DNA of 64,000 nucleotides from Pectinophora gossypiella (taxonomy: Eukaryota > Arthropoda > Insecta > Lepidoptera > Gelechiidae): assembly GCF_024362695.1 (NCBI RefSeq), contig NC_065404.1, forward strand, positions 6,426,604 to 6,490,603, in the 5' to 3' direction. A model generated the notes under the pieces. The model saw only the letters and a program-made list of their open reading frames with translations. It ran no database searches and had not been told where the DNA came from. Shown here one piece after another: positions 30,968-42,454 of the stretch (positions within the stretch are counted from its first letter, which is position 1; every line of letters starts with the position of its first letter). The position numbers and the translations under genes were made by a program.

Positions 30968-33193
30968 GTTTTATTAGGTATATCCACAAGATTTAAAATT
31001 AAGATTAGTTTCACTTTAACCAACTCAGTTATCTACCAAAAAAATTGAAATTTATTACAATTCATTTTTATATATTCAGTTCAACCAAGCAAAGCAAACT
31101 CGAAATCCAAAGAGAAGAGAAACGAAAGCGTAGGCCAAAAGTGAATAAAAAAACAAGGGGAGAGAAAGAGAACACAATAAATAATAAAGAACCCAATTCA
31201 CTGTACGTTGTCATAATGCCTGTTTATGCTACAGTTTTGCACTATCTGTTTGTCAAACTTGTCGGGCTTCATAATATCACCGGGCACTTCTCTAGTTTCA
31301 TTTTGTGCCACATTACTGCGGGTGTCACTATATTTATTTTTCATCATCAAAAATAAGCGCGTAAATTTGCATGGTCGGTTGGGTGACGTGCCAGACGTCA
31401 GACTGTCAGACAACGAGCCAGTGTATTTTTTTTTACGTGATTGCCCGCGTCATGTGCAATGTGTTATCACTTTTATATTATTTCTAGGCTAGGTCAATAG
31501 AGTTGACGTAACAAAATAAGAAATGTATTTTCGATATCGATAATCGGTTAATTATTATTTCACGATAATCAATCGAGTAGATTGTTGGCAGGCGCGTGAT
31601 ATTAAATATATAATAATAAATGATTACATGGCTTCTTTATATATTCATTCAAAAATACCGTTTTCCCAATTTAATGAATAATATTCTCAAAGTTCATCGA
31701 GGTTATTCTCTGCCTTCCTATTTGCAGGGTCACCCAAAACAAGACTTTATTTTATAGGGTAACCTCTCACTCAGTTTAATCTGTCGCCTCCTCATTCAGG
31801 ATATTAATATTTTATTTCGAATAAACATCGATATTTTTATATGATTTTTAGTATATTTAATTATTTTCTCTTAATGAAAATCTATAAGATATTGCAAGAA
31901 CACAATTAATTCGAACCCTGTTGTAAGTTATCTGATATTCTACTGTTTTTCTATTATTTTCTTAGGAACTTTTCTCTAACTTTACGTCACCAGTGTATTT
32001 CTATCTTTTTTTCATAGTGATTATAAGCTATTTATCGAATCACCTAATCAGTAGTCCTTATTTCATACTAATAATTACATTGTTATACCTAGGTAGGTAC
32101 GTGGATTATAGTTAGAACTTTGGACTTCGAAATATTTATTATTTTATTACTTACAAACATCGTAGTTTTATACTTAAAATAATTTTGTATATATAATTAC
32201 ACCTTGTTTTCCGGAAGAAACAGAGATACGACTTTATTAATTTAAATAGGTTCTTTTAGTTTTATAATGTAATTGACTTATCCATAACACTCGTATCAGA
32301 TATACGTCGATATAATAATGTTATTATTTGATTGATGTAATGTAATCTATGTATAATAATTTATAATACACATAAATTAATAAAATCAATTCGGGTTAGT
32401 GTTTGCAATCATCAATACCCAGAGGCAGCGTAAAGTGGGATCAACGAGGCAATCCACCGCTGGTGCGAAGCACCAAGGCGCGACAACGACAACTCACTCG
32501 TACAACTGAAGAATGCACTCAAAATCTTCCTCTATAAAAACTTACCTATCAATATTAAAAAAAAAAAACAATCAGCGGAGGGCTTCGTGTTGGAGATTTT
32601 ACGATTGAAGCGCTATTTGGAAATCGCCAACATTTCTGTCTAAGAGCTCTTCAGATTTATTGTAAAATGGGGTAATTTAATTTTGGTTTATAAATTAATC
32701 TTACCTAAGGTCAATTCAATTTTAGCAAGTGAAAGAGACCGAAGTCAATTTTGATAACGTATTAAACGAAAATTTTACTAAAATAAAATCTCGTAGGCAT
32801 GTTTTGTATTCGGTGTTTTATTTTAAATAGGGTTGGTCATCATCCTAATAAAAAAAACTGTCCGGGTACCAATTTATCTTACGCTGCCGCCGCGACTGAT
32901 TGTAGTAGGTTTCTAATAATAAGTTTTTTCTTACATTATAATTTACCTACACAAACACAACCAATTACACGACCAAATTATTTCTTCTACTAATCCTTTT
33001 ATCCCCTGTGGAATTTGGGATGTAGAGCTCGAATAATGAATAAATATATAAATTGTTTTTACTGCTATTTATTACACTAGTATTTCTGTTTTACTTACAC
33101 TTCGATTTTCTTCACTTTACAGGGTGTCTGTATTATTTTAATTGTTTATGTACCTACGTACACACATTTCTTATTTACAGATAAAAATTCAAT
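30968..33193. other. Intergenic interval between SS18 and AMACR
   Basis: It is AT-rich, about 2.2 kb, with the two genes transcribed away from it. A GC-richer patch at 32,395-32,530 (GGCAATCCACCGCTGGTGCG) may be the remnant of a mobile element. TCGATATCGATAATCGG at 31,533 resembles the insect DRE motif near the SS18 side. No gene was recognised. Confidence 0.45.
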
Positions 33194-34402
33194 ATGGTGC
33201 TAAAAGGAATTAAAGTTGTAGAAATGATGGGGTTAGCTCCTGGGCCATTTTGTGGTACTATTTTAGCAGATTTTGGTGCTAGTGTGACTGTAGTTCAGAA
33301 GGTAATTTTGATTACATTTTATTGGATATATAAATCTGTTGCATAAAGTAATGTAGGTGTATTACGTTTTCAGTTGGAAGCTTCATCTTTGGATGTCATG
33401 TCTCACGGGAAAAAAATGATATCGGTGAACTTGAAAACCGAGAAAGGGGTGGATGTCGTAAGAAGGCTGTGTGCTAAATCAGACGTGTTGATAGACACTT
33501 TCAGACCTGGTGTAATGGAAAAATTAGGATTAGGCCCTGAAAACCTTTTAAAAGATAATTCCCGGCTTATATATGCCAGACTATCCGGCTATGGACAAGA
33601 TGGAAACTACAGGAATAAAGCTGGCCATGACATTAATTATGTTTCCATATCGGGTATACTATCCGCTTTGTGTAAGAGAGGAGAACCCCCAGTGCCGCCC
33701 CTTAATCTTCTCGCAGATTTTGCGGGAGGAAGTTTAATGTGTGCTTTTGGTATCGTATTAGCACTTTATGAAAGGGTCAAGTCAGGAAAAGGTCAAGTTA
33801 TAGATGCCAGCATGACAGAAGGAGCAGGATATTTAGCTACATGGATATTTAAGTCAAAAAATCTGCCTATATGGTCAGGTGAGCCAGGAACTAATGCGCT
33901 TGATGGGGGTTTAGCATGTTACAGAACATACAAAACGAAAGATAACAAGTTTATGGCAGTGGGAGCTCTGGAGCCTCAATTTTATACTAACTTTTTGGCA
34001 GGACTTCAGTTATCTGAGGATGTATATGGACAGTTTAGTGATTTAGAACATTGCACTAAAAAGTTTGAAGAAGTATTCTTGACGAAGACACAAATAGAGT
34101 GGTGCCAAATATTTGACGAATTAGATGCCTGTGTTACACCCGTAGTTGACCTACAATCTGCTGATGAAAACGATTGTAATAAGTCAAGACATTCTTTTTA
34201 TAGAAATAGTGACAATGAATTAATACCAGAAGCAGCTCCAAAATTATCACGCACACCAGGACAATCTGTTGGCCGTGAGCCTTTACCAGGACCAGGACAA
34301 CATACAATAGACATTTTAAAAGAGCTAGGATTTACAAATATAGAAATAAATAAACTTATCACAGAGGGATGTGTTTATGCAAAGAAAAAGTCTAACTTGT
34401 GA
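33194..34402 (+). CDS. AMACR: Alpha-methylacyl-CoA racemase, 2 exons
   Basis: Class III CoA-transferase-fold enzyme of peroxisomes and mitochondria. It inverts the alpha-methyl centre of branched acyl-CoAs so that they can enter beta-oxidation. Exons 33194-33301 and 33374-34402 give 378 residues, the usual length. The N terminus MVLKGIKVVEMMGLAPGPFC and DTFRPGVMEKLGLGP are family signatures. The proton-transfer residues fit: His121 in KAGHDINYV and Asp151 in NLLADFAGG, 30 residues apart as in bacterial MCR (His126/Asp156); GALEPQFY holds the third acidic residue. The C terminus (KKKSNL) is a PTS1-like tripeptide (SNL) at best. The stop lies 3 nt from the stop of JMJD4 on the other strand. Confidence 0.95.
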
Positions 34403-34405
34403 TAG

Positions 34406-35671
34406 TTATAAAATCATAGAAATAGATTTTTTGATTTTGATAAAATCGGATTCTATGTCTGGTGATATACAGTTATAAGAAAATATGGGATGGTTTTGGA
34501 TTAAATTCATTACTTTATGCAAAGTCTTTAAATCAAACATTATGTGATTCTGTCCTAGTTCAATATTATTGAATCCCTTACTATTTTCCTTTCGTAGCTG
34601 AGTTATTCTCTTATTACCTATGTAAGATAAGAATATTAAGAAATTTGAAAAATCCATACCGAATAAAGATTTTAAAATGACTTGGCATTGAGATATATAT
34701 TCAGGACTATCCTTGAGATCCCTTATCTCATATTCAACAGATGACAAACATTGTTGTAATGATGACCATACATTTTCAATGTTACAAGCATTTACCCAGT
34801 TATGATTAATGGAAATTGTGTCTAATAAATTAACTACCTGATGATGCCATCCAGATGGCACAAATAAAGCATCACCCCCATCTTGGACAATTTCTAAAAA
34901 TTTTACACCTGGGAATTTTTCTGGATGAAACATCACCGGTAAGTTTCCTAATGAATCTTTCAGTTTTTCCTCTTCACCGGGGGGAAATAGTGTCCATTTC
35001 TTCTGTCCAACTACGTTAACGGACCAACTATAAGAATTGTAGACATCTGCATGTAAGGGAGTCCTGAAATAAATAACAGTTCTACATTTTATTAACATCA
35101 CTAATATTAGTTATACATTTTAATATCACTATAATATAATTAAACCTCACCATGACTTTGTAGGTCCTATGTAGACAAACATAAAATCATCTTCACCGCG
35201 GTCAGTAGCAAATTCATTTAACCAATCCGATCCAAAAAATAAAGGAACTTCGTAGAATAAGTCATTTGGTCTAAGTCTTCTGAGGTGCCAATCTTTCAGG
35301 TAAAGTAATTTGTCTCTTTCACAACTTTGCAGATATTGCATATATTCTTTAACTTTCATATTTATTTTACAATGAGCATTAAAAGTTATAGCATCACAGT
35401 CTGCTACGGGTGCATCTACATCACCATAGTGGTCAATTAAATACTCAATATTAATTTTCTCATTTTTAATCCAATTATTTGTGCACTGCCATGAAGAAGT
35501 TATATTTCTAATAATGCATGGCAAATTTCTGAGCATAAATTTTTCAAAAAAATTGGCATAATTTAAATCACAAGCGTCTAAATACTTTAAATCATAATTA
35601 TTACTATCACTGAGATTATCAATTGGTAAATCTCCATCAAAGTGATCTATTTCAATTTTAGTCATTTTCAA
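34406..35671 (-). CDS. JMJD4: JmjC-domain lysyl hydroxylase JMJD4, 2 exons
   Basis: Fe(II)/2-oxoglutarate oxygenase; the human protein hydroxylates a lysine of translation termination factor eRF1. Exons 35671-35151 and 35063-34406 join in frame (392 residues). The JmjC core shows the iron triad: His178 and Asp180 in PLHADVYNSYSW (codon 174 spans the intron) and the distal His in PSGWHHQVVNL. GQKKWTLFPP and DTISINHNWVN are also typical. The N-terminal part (ADCDAITFNAH, LYLKDWHLRRL) matches the JMJD4 type and not the larger histone demethylases. It is divergent from PCIF1, with 831 bp between start codons. Confidence 0.92.
34500..34667 (+). promoter_or_regulatory. Candidate AMACR poly(A) signals inside antisense JMJD4 coding sequence
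   Basis: ATTAAA at 34,500-34,505 and AATAAA at 34,662-34,667 are the first plus-strand signals after the AMACR stop. Both lie within the coding exon of JMJD4, so the mature AMACR 3' UTR would be antisense to JMJD4. Confidence 0.4.
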
Positions 35672-35813
35672 TACTTATAAATATCGTGCCTTCGTATCGT
35701 ACAGGTAACTTTTATGTGCTTATAAAGTCATAATATTATTATTTTTAATAAAATCAATAAATTACACTTTGAATCCAATACCTGTCTGTCACTTGTCATC
35801 GTCACTAACGTTT

Positions 35814-35850
<37 letters not shown>

Positions 35851-36502
35851 GTTTTGGTTGAGAGATTAGAAAGAATCTCAAGAGAACTGCGGAGGTCCGT
35901 GTTGCTCTATGCAAGAGAACAAAGTATATTTTTTATTACTTTGGCAAGATTTTTTAGAGCCTAAGCTATAATGTTATTGAGACATTTTCAGTTTCATTAC
36001 GTGAGATTGTAATTATATTTTATAAATCAGATTTTTTACTGTTCTGTTGTTTTCATTTAAAATTATTGATCAACATTTCCCTTTTCTTTTAGTGGCTCAA
36101 CAAAAAAACATTGTTTTATCGATAACTTACGTAGATATTACAGACCACTCTAGTCTATTGTCATTCTGTGATGGCGGTGCTTGGGGAGCTACGCCAAGTT
36201 CATTCGTAAAACATTGAGCACAGTGTTTTCTTATTGTTTTTATGGAAATTTGTTTGTTTATTTGATATATTTTTATGTGAATTAATCATTTATGATGAAT
36301 AATCATGTGTTTCTTTGAAATCAAGGCGTCTGTTTCAATGAAATTTCTTGGCGCTAACAATTTTGTTTCCGAATAAAAAATATTGTTATACTTATAGGAA
36401 CCTTATTAGTGAATTAGAAAGCGCATATCTCTGATATAAACTTGGTAGTAACAATATAAAAGTGAGTTTTTACTAGTTGGTTTGCTATAAATTACCGCCA
36501 AC
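35672..36502. promoter_or_regulatory. Divergent promoter interval, JMJD4 and PCIF1
   Basis: About 830 bp separates the two divergent start codons; it should contain both promoters. Besides the poly(A) insertion at 35,808-35,859 it is AT-rich without recognisable coding sequence. GATGGCGGTGCTTGGGG near 36,170 is a small GC-rich patch. Confidence 0.45.
35808..35859. repeat. Poly(A) tract flanked by an 11-bp direct duplication
   Basis: ACGTTTTGGTT at 35,808-35,818 and again at 35,849-35,859 brackets a run of about 30 adenines with no other sequence. This has the form of a target-site duplication around an extremely 5'-truncated retroinsertion that kept only its A tail. It sits in the JMJD4-PCIF1 promoter interval. 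Confidence 0.7.
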
Positions 36503-39500
36503 ATGAATGACATTCGCGACAAAGTAGTCGCCGGTTCTTCTACGTGGGAAACTGGTGTTGGTCATAGCGACTCGTCGCCGGAGCTACAGTCATCGCCCGG
36601 CGGCAGCGCGGGTGGTGAGACGCCGCAGACGCCAGGCGCGCCCGCACCGCTTGCGCCTCATCTCGCAGCAGACCTCCATCCAGACCTGTTGCAACAAGGC
36701 TGGCGCAAGTACTGGTCCAAGCGTGAAAACAGACCTTATTTCTGGAACAAACTTTCAGGAGAGTCTATGTGGGAATTACCTGCTGTGAAGAGAGACTTTG
36801 ATCCCATTACAGATCCACTCGGTATATGTCATACTGGCCCCCCCAATGCTGGTAACATGACTCCAGGAGCTACAAAACGTCGTCCATCAGAAGATAACGG
36901 GCCTCCTCCGAAAAAATTTGTTCTGGCAGGACCTTGGGATATTGAAGTACCAACAAATGTAGTTATTTATGAAAGACCTCCCACTATATGTCCACATCCA
37001 CATCCTGAAATTGAAGGATTCAGATTTACTCTGGCAAATAAACTACGACAATGTTATCAAGAGCTATGTCACACCAGAGAGAGTATTGATGCCCCTAAGG
37101 ATTCATTTAACCGTTGGTTAATGGAGCGGAAAGTAAATGATCAAGGTGGTTCAGATCCTCTGTTACCCAGTCATTGCTTTCCAGAGATATCTCGCTCGAT
37201 GTATGAGGAGATAATGAATGACATACCTATAAAACTAACACATCCAAAATTTACTGGAGATGCAAGAAAACAGCTGTCTCGTTATGCTGAAGCTGCAAAG
37301 AAAATGATTGAGTCAAGGAATGCTTCACCTGAGAGCCGTAAAGTAGTCAAGTGGAATGCTGAAGACACTTTCCAGTGGCTAAGACGCACAGTTGGAGCCA
37401 CTTATGATGATTTCCAGGATAGATTAGCTCATCTGAGAGTAAGTATACTTATAATTTTATTTGTTTCATTAGTTATCTGGTTAAAGCAGTTATTAAACTA
37501 TTTATTTTATGTAATACAGAGACAGTGCCAACCACACTTGTCGGAGACGGTCAAAGTGTCTGTGGAGGGAATATGTCTGAAAATCTATCACTTGTCAGCA
37601 GAATATGCTCGAAAAATACGAGAAAAACACAGTGCTTTGTTGAAGGAGAATGGTATACAGGTATGTTCTATTTAAGATCATATTGCAAACAGGGCAGTTA
37701 AAAAAGCCACATCGAAGCAATTCATAATATAAAGCAATATTGCTTTTTTAGATGAATTGCTTTGATGTGGCCATTTTAAACCCCATGATTTTGTTATAAA
37801 ATATATTTTGTTCTGCTGTCTCAATTACAAAATGTGTAACATATAGATAGTATTTTTATATAGATAAATAACATAAGCGAAATATCTAAAGTGGTGCTTT
37901 TGGCTCTAAATGACTTTATCGGTATCAGGATTCATGTTTGAATTGTAGATAATTGACGTCACATGGTTTCCAGGATTTGTGTCTGGTTAATAGCAATAGC
38001 CCCTATTAAATGGGACTTTTGCATAGGTGGTGATGAGTAGGTGTATATATGTATACTATAAACCTTTGTATACCCCTTTGGAAGTATTGGTGTGATACTA
38101 TGTTATTTATTCTAGTTAGACTTTATCATGAATGGTAGTGCTAACATAAATGTATCTTTGTAATAATACTAATAAAAACTATAGAATGCATTCAGCTGTT
38201 TGTCTTCCCAGGCATGTAAAAACAACAAGAGGGATTGTATTATTTTTAACTTGATCACCTGTTACCATATGGTTCGTCATATCCATCAGACTTTGTGTCA
38301 AGAGTGGCTGCAAGTTGTTTTCTGTTTACCTTTGGCTCTGCAAGCCCATTAGGGATTGCGGGTTTGAGTTTATGTATGTACGTGTGCGCAGGAGTTGCAG
38401 GCGCCGCTGCAGCAGGCGGCACTGCGCAAGGTTTGGTGCTACCCGGTGCAGTTCGCGGTGCCGGCGCCGCGACCGCCGCTCGTCGAACATTTCCTCGACC
38501 GCGACCAGGCGCTGCTGCGCTACCTCGGCGAGACGCAGATCCTCAACGCCGCCTACTTGCAGAAACTGGTAAGTCTACTGTAATTTCTGTGGTGTTTTGG
38601 GCTACTAATCAAAACACGTCCACCAAACCACACTGAAGCAGTATGAGGATATACAGGCTACTTGTGTTATGTTCTGCGGGACAATATTATTTTACCCATA
38701 AAGCGACAGTAATGTGTACATAAAGAAAGGATACCTTTTTGTCGATCGGGTTGAATGAATAACATGCAAAAAATTACCCACATAGATACATAAACTTAAC
38801 ATTATTTTCGATGTGAGCTTCACATACGAAAATGCGACACCAGGGCAAAAGCTTCATTTTATTCGTATTTGATACAATTTTGTTTTTGTAATGGTGAAAT
38901 GTAATGTTCATCTGCTAAAGGTCAATCAGTTATTAGGCTGACCACAATACTTAAATAAGCTTTACATAATTTTTGTAACATTCTTTGTAAACTTGTTGTC
39001 AACATTAACTTGGGGTAACCATAACATACATTGTTAGATTTTTAAAATGAACGAATATTTAAAACTTAAAACTGTTCTAGTTTAATCAAAAAGTAAAACA
39101 AGTGTTAGCATAATTAATGATCTTGCAAGTTTTCAATGGCTTCTTAACAACATAAGAAATCACAAATAAAGCAGCCCATTCAAAACAAAATTGTGTGCAG
39201 TCACAGTCACCCGAAAGAGACACTGCTATGCTGTATGAAAGAAAGACAAGTACCTACCAGTACCAGTAGAGTAGTATTATCTTTCTCTCACATAGGGATA
39301 TCCTACTCAGTTCTCCTTCAGCTATTCATAATCTTCGATCATCTTGGAATACAGCACACACTTATAACGGTAGTCTAACCATTAATTCCGATGCCGAAAT
39401 TTGCAGGAATGCCTGTACCGATACAGTTGCTTCGACGATAAAAAGTTCGAGCAGTTTCTATCCCGCGTATGGTGCTTGTTGCGTCGCTACGCGGCGTGGG

Positions 39501-41645
39501 TCGGCGGCGGCTCCAGCGGGGAAGCCCACCTCACGCAGATGGCGCTGCCCGTGCCTGTGCTTGACTGTCTGCATCGCTGCTTCGGCGTCACCTTCGAGTG
39601 CTTCGCCAGTCCGCTAGACTGCTACTTCCGTCAGTACTGCTCTGCGTTCGCTGATACCGACTCCTATTTCGGGTCTCGTGGGTGAGTGTGGCTGAATATA
39701 ACGAAAACTCACCAACATTTGTTTGTTTGTGGTCGGAAACCGCGCACATCGTGTTGATCGTGTTCCTTTACTATAAAAGTTCATTACGTGAGTCCATCAA
39801 TGCCCAATTGTCACCAAAACTTGTGAAGTACTTTTCTCAAACACAGAGCCGATATTAAGAATTTCTAAATTAGAATGAGAATCTGCACATTGACCTAGGT
39901 CTGCCAACTATTGACCAATGGATCAAATTAGCTTCAAAACATTTTTTAAATTCTGCTTCGCACCACCTAAATCCTCTGATAGTTTCGGCTTCCGAATACA
40001 TCCCGCTTAGGGACGGTAAAGAAAAGCATCGGCGCGGCGCCCGAAGGACGTAAAATACGATCCTGACAACCCGATTACTTTACCCACTTCATTTATCGCT
40101 ATTGACCCGCTAGGGTCGATTGATTCTTTCAAATATAATCTTCTCAGACGGCGCCCTGAGCCCTGAGGTTCGCGGCCAACTGGGCACCCTTAGGCCAGTT
40201 TTCTTAAATTTTGTACCGGGTGAGAGACCTGTGTTCCCCATTTATCCGGCCAAGTAGTTAATGCCAACTGCGGCAAATCTACATTAAGTTACGCCAAAAA
40301 ATATCAAACTAAGTCTTATTGCGGTCAAGAAGTGAATTCCGGCTATGTAGTGAATCAATATTCCACTTGGGTGCGCTCCAGTTTGCCACGAAGGAGAGGT
40401 TTCCAATCCAATCTGTTTTGACGAAACAGCAGCATTTTGTATATACAATTAGCAAAGTGGGTGAGGCGCGTGGGAACGGGAATGATATCCAGTATCTTTA
40501 TCCGGCCATGTAGTGATTTCTTTGATAGAATATATTTATATTTGAAATAAGTAATTGCAATTCCAGTCCGTTCCTGGAGCTGCGGCCGGTGTCGGGGTCG
40601 ATGGTGGCGCACCCGCCGGCGTGCGAGGAGCTGGTGGAGGCGGCGCTGCGGCACATGGAGCGGCTGCTGCAGGACTCGGCCGAGCCGCTCAGCTTCGTGG
40701 TCGTGCTGCCCGAGTGGCCGGACCGGCCCACACACGCGCTGCACAAGCTACAGGCTAGCCACTTCAAACGGAAACAGGTTCGTATCCGATCCGCCCGCGA
40801 TTTCTTGGTTCTGCGTGAAGTGCATGCTTATACGTCCAGTGCTTTCGGCTGTGCGTTGATCTATGAGCGATACCGTCAGTTCTCCATTCAGTCGCTGCCG
40901 CTGGTGCCTTTCCATGTCCATTCCTTGTCTATGGATTTGGCTACAGCAACGACTGTTTACATTTAGCCACAAGAGGTGGCACTCCCCGAGTTGGCGCGCT
41001 CTGTCATTGATTTTATAGGATTTACTTTTCCATATCTAGCTGGGAGATTGTGTAATTTGTTTTCAAGTCTAAGAAAGTACATTATAATAACATGAGCTCA
41101 GGACTATATTCCAATTGGGGTAGGCAGATGTACATCCATCGCAAGATGAACTAAGTATCCACACCATGTTATTATAAACCTTTTTTTATTTTAGGTGGTG
41201 ATCCCCGCTTTCGAGCACGAGTACCGACACGGTTTCCAACATGTCCTTCCAAAGTGAGTTCATTAATTATTAATTCATTACGAAGGACACGTTCACTTCC
41301 GACATCGCATGTCTTCTTAAAGTCGATTTCATGAAACAATTTGAAGCGTACATTGAACTCGTCCAAGTTAACCCAGTCCGTGGTCCCGACAGGAACGAGG
41401 TATACTTCAGATGGGGCGGCGGCACGGTGGTGGTGTGGCTGCAGAACGCGGCGGGGTTCGCCCGCTGGGGCCCGTCGGAGGAGCGCGTGGAGGCGCTGCT
41501 GGACGCGTGGCGGCCGCGCGCCAAGCTGCGCGCCGAGCCCGCGGCGCCGGCGCCCGCGCCCGCGCCCGCGCCCGCCGACGCCGAGCCCGCGCCGCCGCCC
41601 GCCGCGCCCGCGCACGCCGCCCCCGACCCCGCCGACAAGCGCTAG
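36503..41645 (+). CDS. PCIF1: PCIF1 (CTD-interacting, CAPAM family), 7 exons, altered catalytic motif
   Basis: WW-domain protein that binds the phosphorylated RNA polymerase II CTD. In vertebrates it is the cap-specific m6Am methyltransferase. Exons: 36503-37438, 37520-37660, 38392-38568, 39407-39681, 40567-40777, 41195-41253, 41393-41645, giving 683 residues (human ~704). The WW domain lies at residues ~62-95 (QGWRKYWSKRENRPYFWNKL, then GESMWELP). The methyltransferase core follows, with LDCYFRQYCSAFADTDSYFG, EPLSFVVVLPEWPDRPTHAL and PAFEHEYRHGFQH. At residues 525-528 the vertebrate NPPF active-site motif reads HPPA (VAHPPACEEL), losing the catalytic Asn and the aromatic residue. The tail is GC-rich and encodes Ala-Pro repeats. 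A palindromic MITE lies in intron 2. Confidence 0.93.
37690..37785. mobile_element. Palindromic MITE, copy 4, 30 nt after a PCIF1 splice donor
   Basis: This is a short (~95 bp) hairpin with arms AGCCACATCGAAGCAATTC and GAATTGCTTTGATGTGGCC, ending TTTTAAACCCC. It belongs to the family at 2565-2890 but lacks the central ~60 bp, so the arms almost meet. It begins about 30 nt after the donor at 37,661. Confidence 0.75.
39945..40310 (+). repeat. Interspersed retroelement tail, copy B, in a PCIF1 intron
   Basis: The part from 40,105 (AGGGTCGATTGATTCTTTCA) to ACGCCAAAAAA at 40,306 matches the element at 9998-10,290 in opposite orientation. The upstream part contains GGTAAAGAAAAGCATCGGCG and is not visible in the other copy. 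It ends in an A run and is 5'-truncated or diverged. Confidence 0.6.
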
Positions 41646-41839
41646 TCTGGCGCCCGACTTGTCTCCAAGTCGATGCGAAAACAAAACTGATGACAACGGA
41701 GATCGCGGAAATCATATTTTGACTCCTAAAGAGCGTCCCCGATCTATCGGTCTGTCTTTAATGTTTGTCGCGATCCCTGCGATTGTGATATGCGACAATG
41801 ACGCCTACAAACTACCGTGATCATGAGTGTTAGGATTTA

Positions 41840-42175
41840 TTTTATGATAGTCGTTGAATTTGGACGATAACAGTGTTGCCGATCGTTAGAAGACTATAGT
41901 TGGCCGATAGTTTAGTCGATAGCTCGGTACCTGACGATAGTGTCGACACAAAGTACAATACTATCGATAGTATTGATTGTTCCGATACTATTGCATAATC
42001 TCGAACTATTAAGCTGAGATTAGGTTTATTTCTTTTGGAATTCGATACTATATTACTATCGATATATTGTGGTGCTCCGTCGATACTATTGTCAGGTTTC
42101 GAGCTATCGATAAGATGCTCTTTTTTAGATGAAAACTATCGATAGTTCAGCAATACTGAACGATAACTATTAAGG
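41840..42175. repeat. Cluster of TATCGATA-like palindromes in the PCIF1 3' region
   Basis: ACTATCGATAGT-type motifs recur at about 41,962, 42,056, 42,104 and 42,137, together with many half-sites (CGATAG, GTCGATAC). The block precedes the poly(A) signal at 42,449, so it would be in the PCIF1 3' UTR. TATCGATA is the insect DREF (DRE) site; the block may equally be a degenerate mobile repeat. Confidence 0.55.
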
Positions 42176-42448
42176 TCGCTCTCTGCACGGTTCTGTTGGT
42201 TAAACCTACATCTGTAGATTACGAAAACCTAAAAGATACGTTTTTCCGCCAAATACACCTACGCACGATCTTTCGATGTATTTTCGAATTTTACTGTATG
42301 TGCATTCTAAGAAATTGCCGTATGAATGAAGATGTTTCTGTGTACATAGTGGATGATGGGTTCGTTATTTTTCGGCCATCGGCTTTACGGTGGCTTATCT
42401 TGTATTGTAGTAAGAGTAAAGTAACTATGTCTAAAAATCTGTATAAAT

Positions 42449-42454
42449 AATAAA
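42449..42454 (+). promoter_or_regulatory. Poly(A) signal AATAAA, probable PCIF1 end
   Basis: A canonical hexamer lies within an AT-rich run about 800 nt after the PCIF1 stop. It is the first clear signal in this interval. Confidence 0.45.

Noticed and set aside
36555..36788. Overlapping 77-codon plus ORF in PCIF1 exon 1
   Set aside because: It is out of frame with the WW domain and only reflects GC-rich composition.
40355..41820. GC-rich minus-strand ORFs of 89-174 codons across the PCIF1 3' exons
   Set aside because: They are antisense shadows of GC-rich PCIF1 coding exons; no domain is visible and the plus-strand frames splice together.
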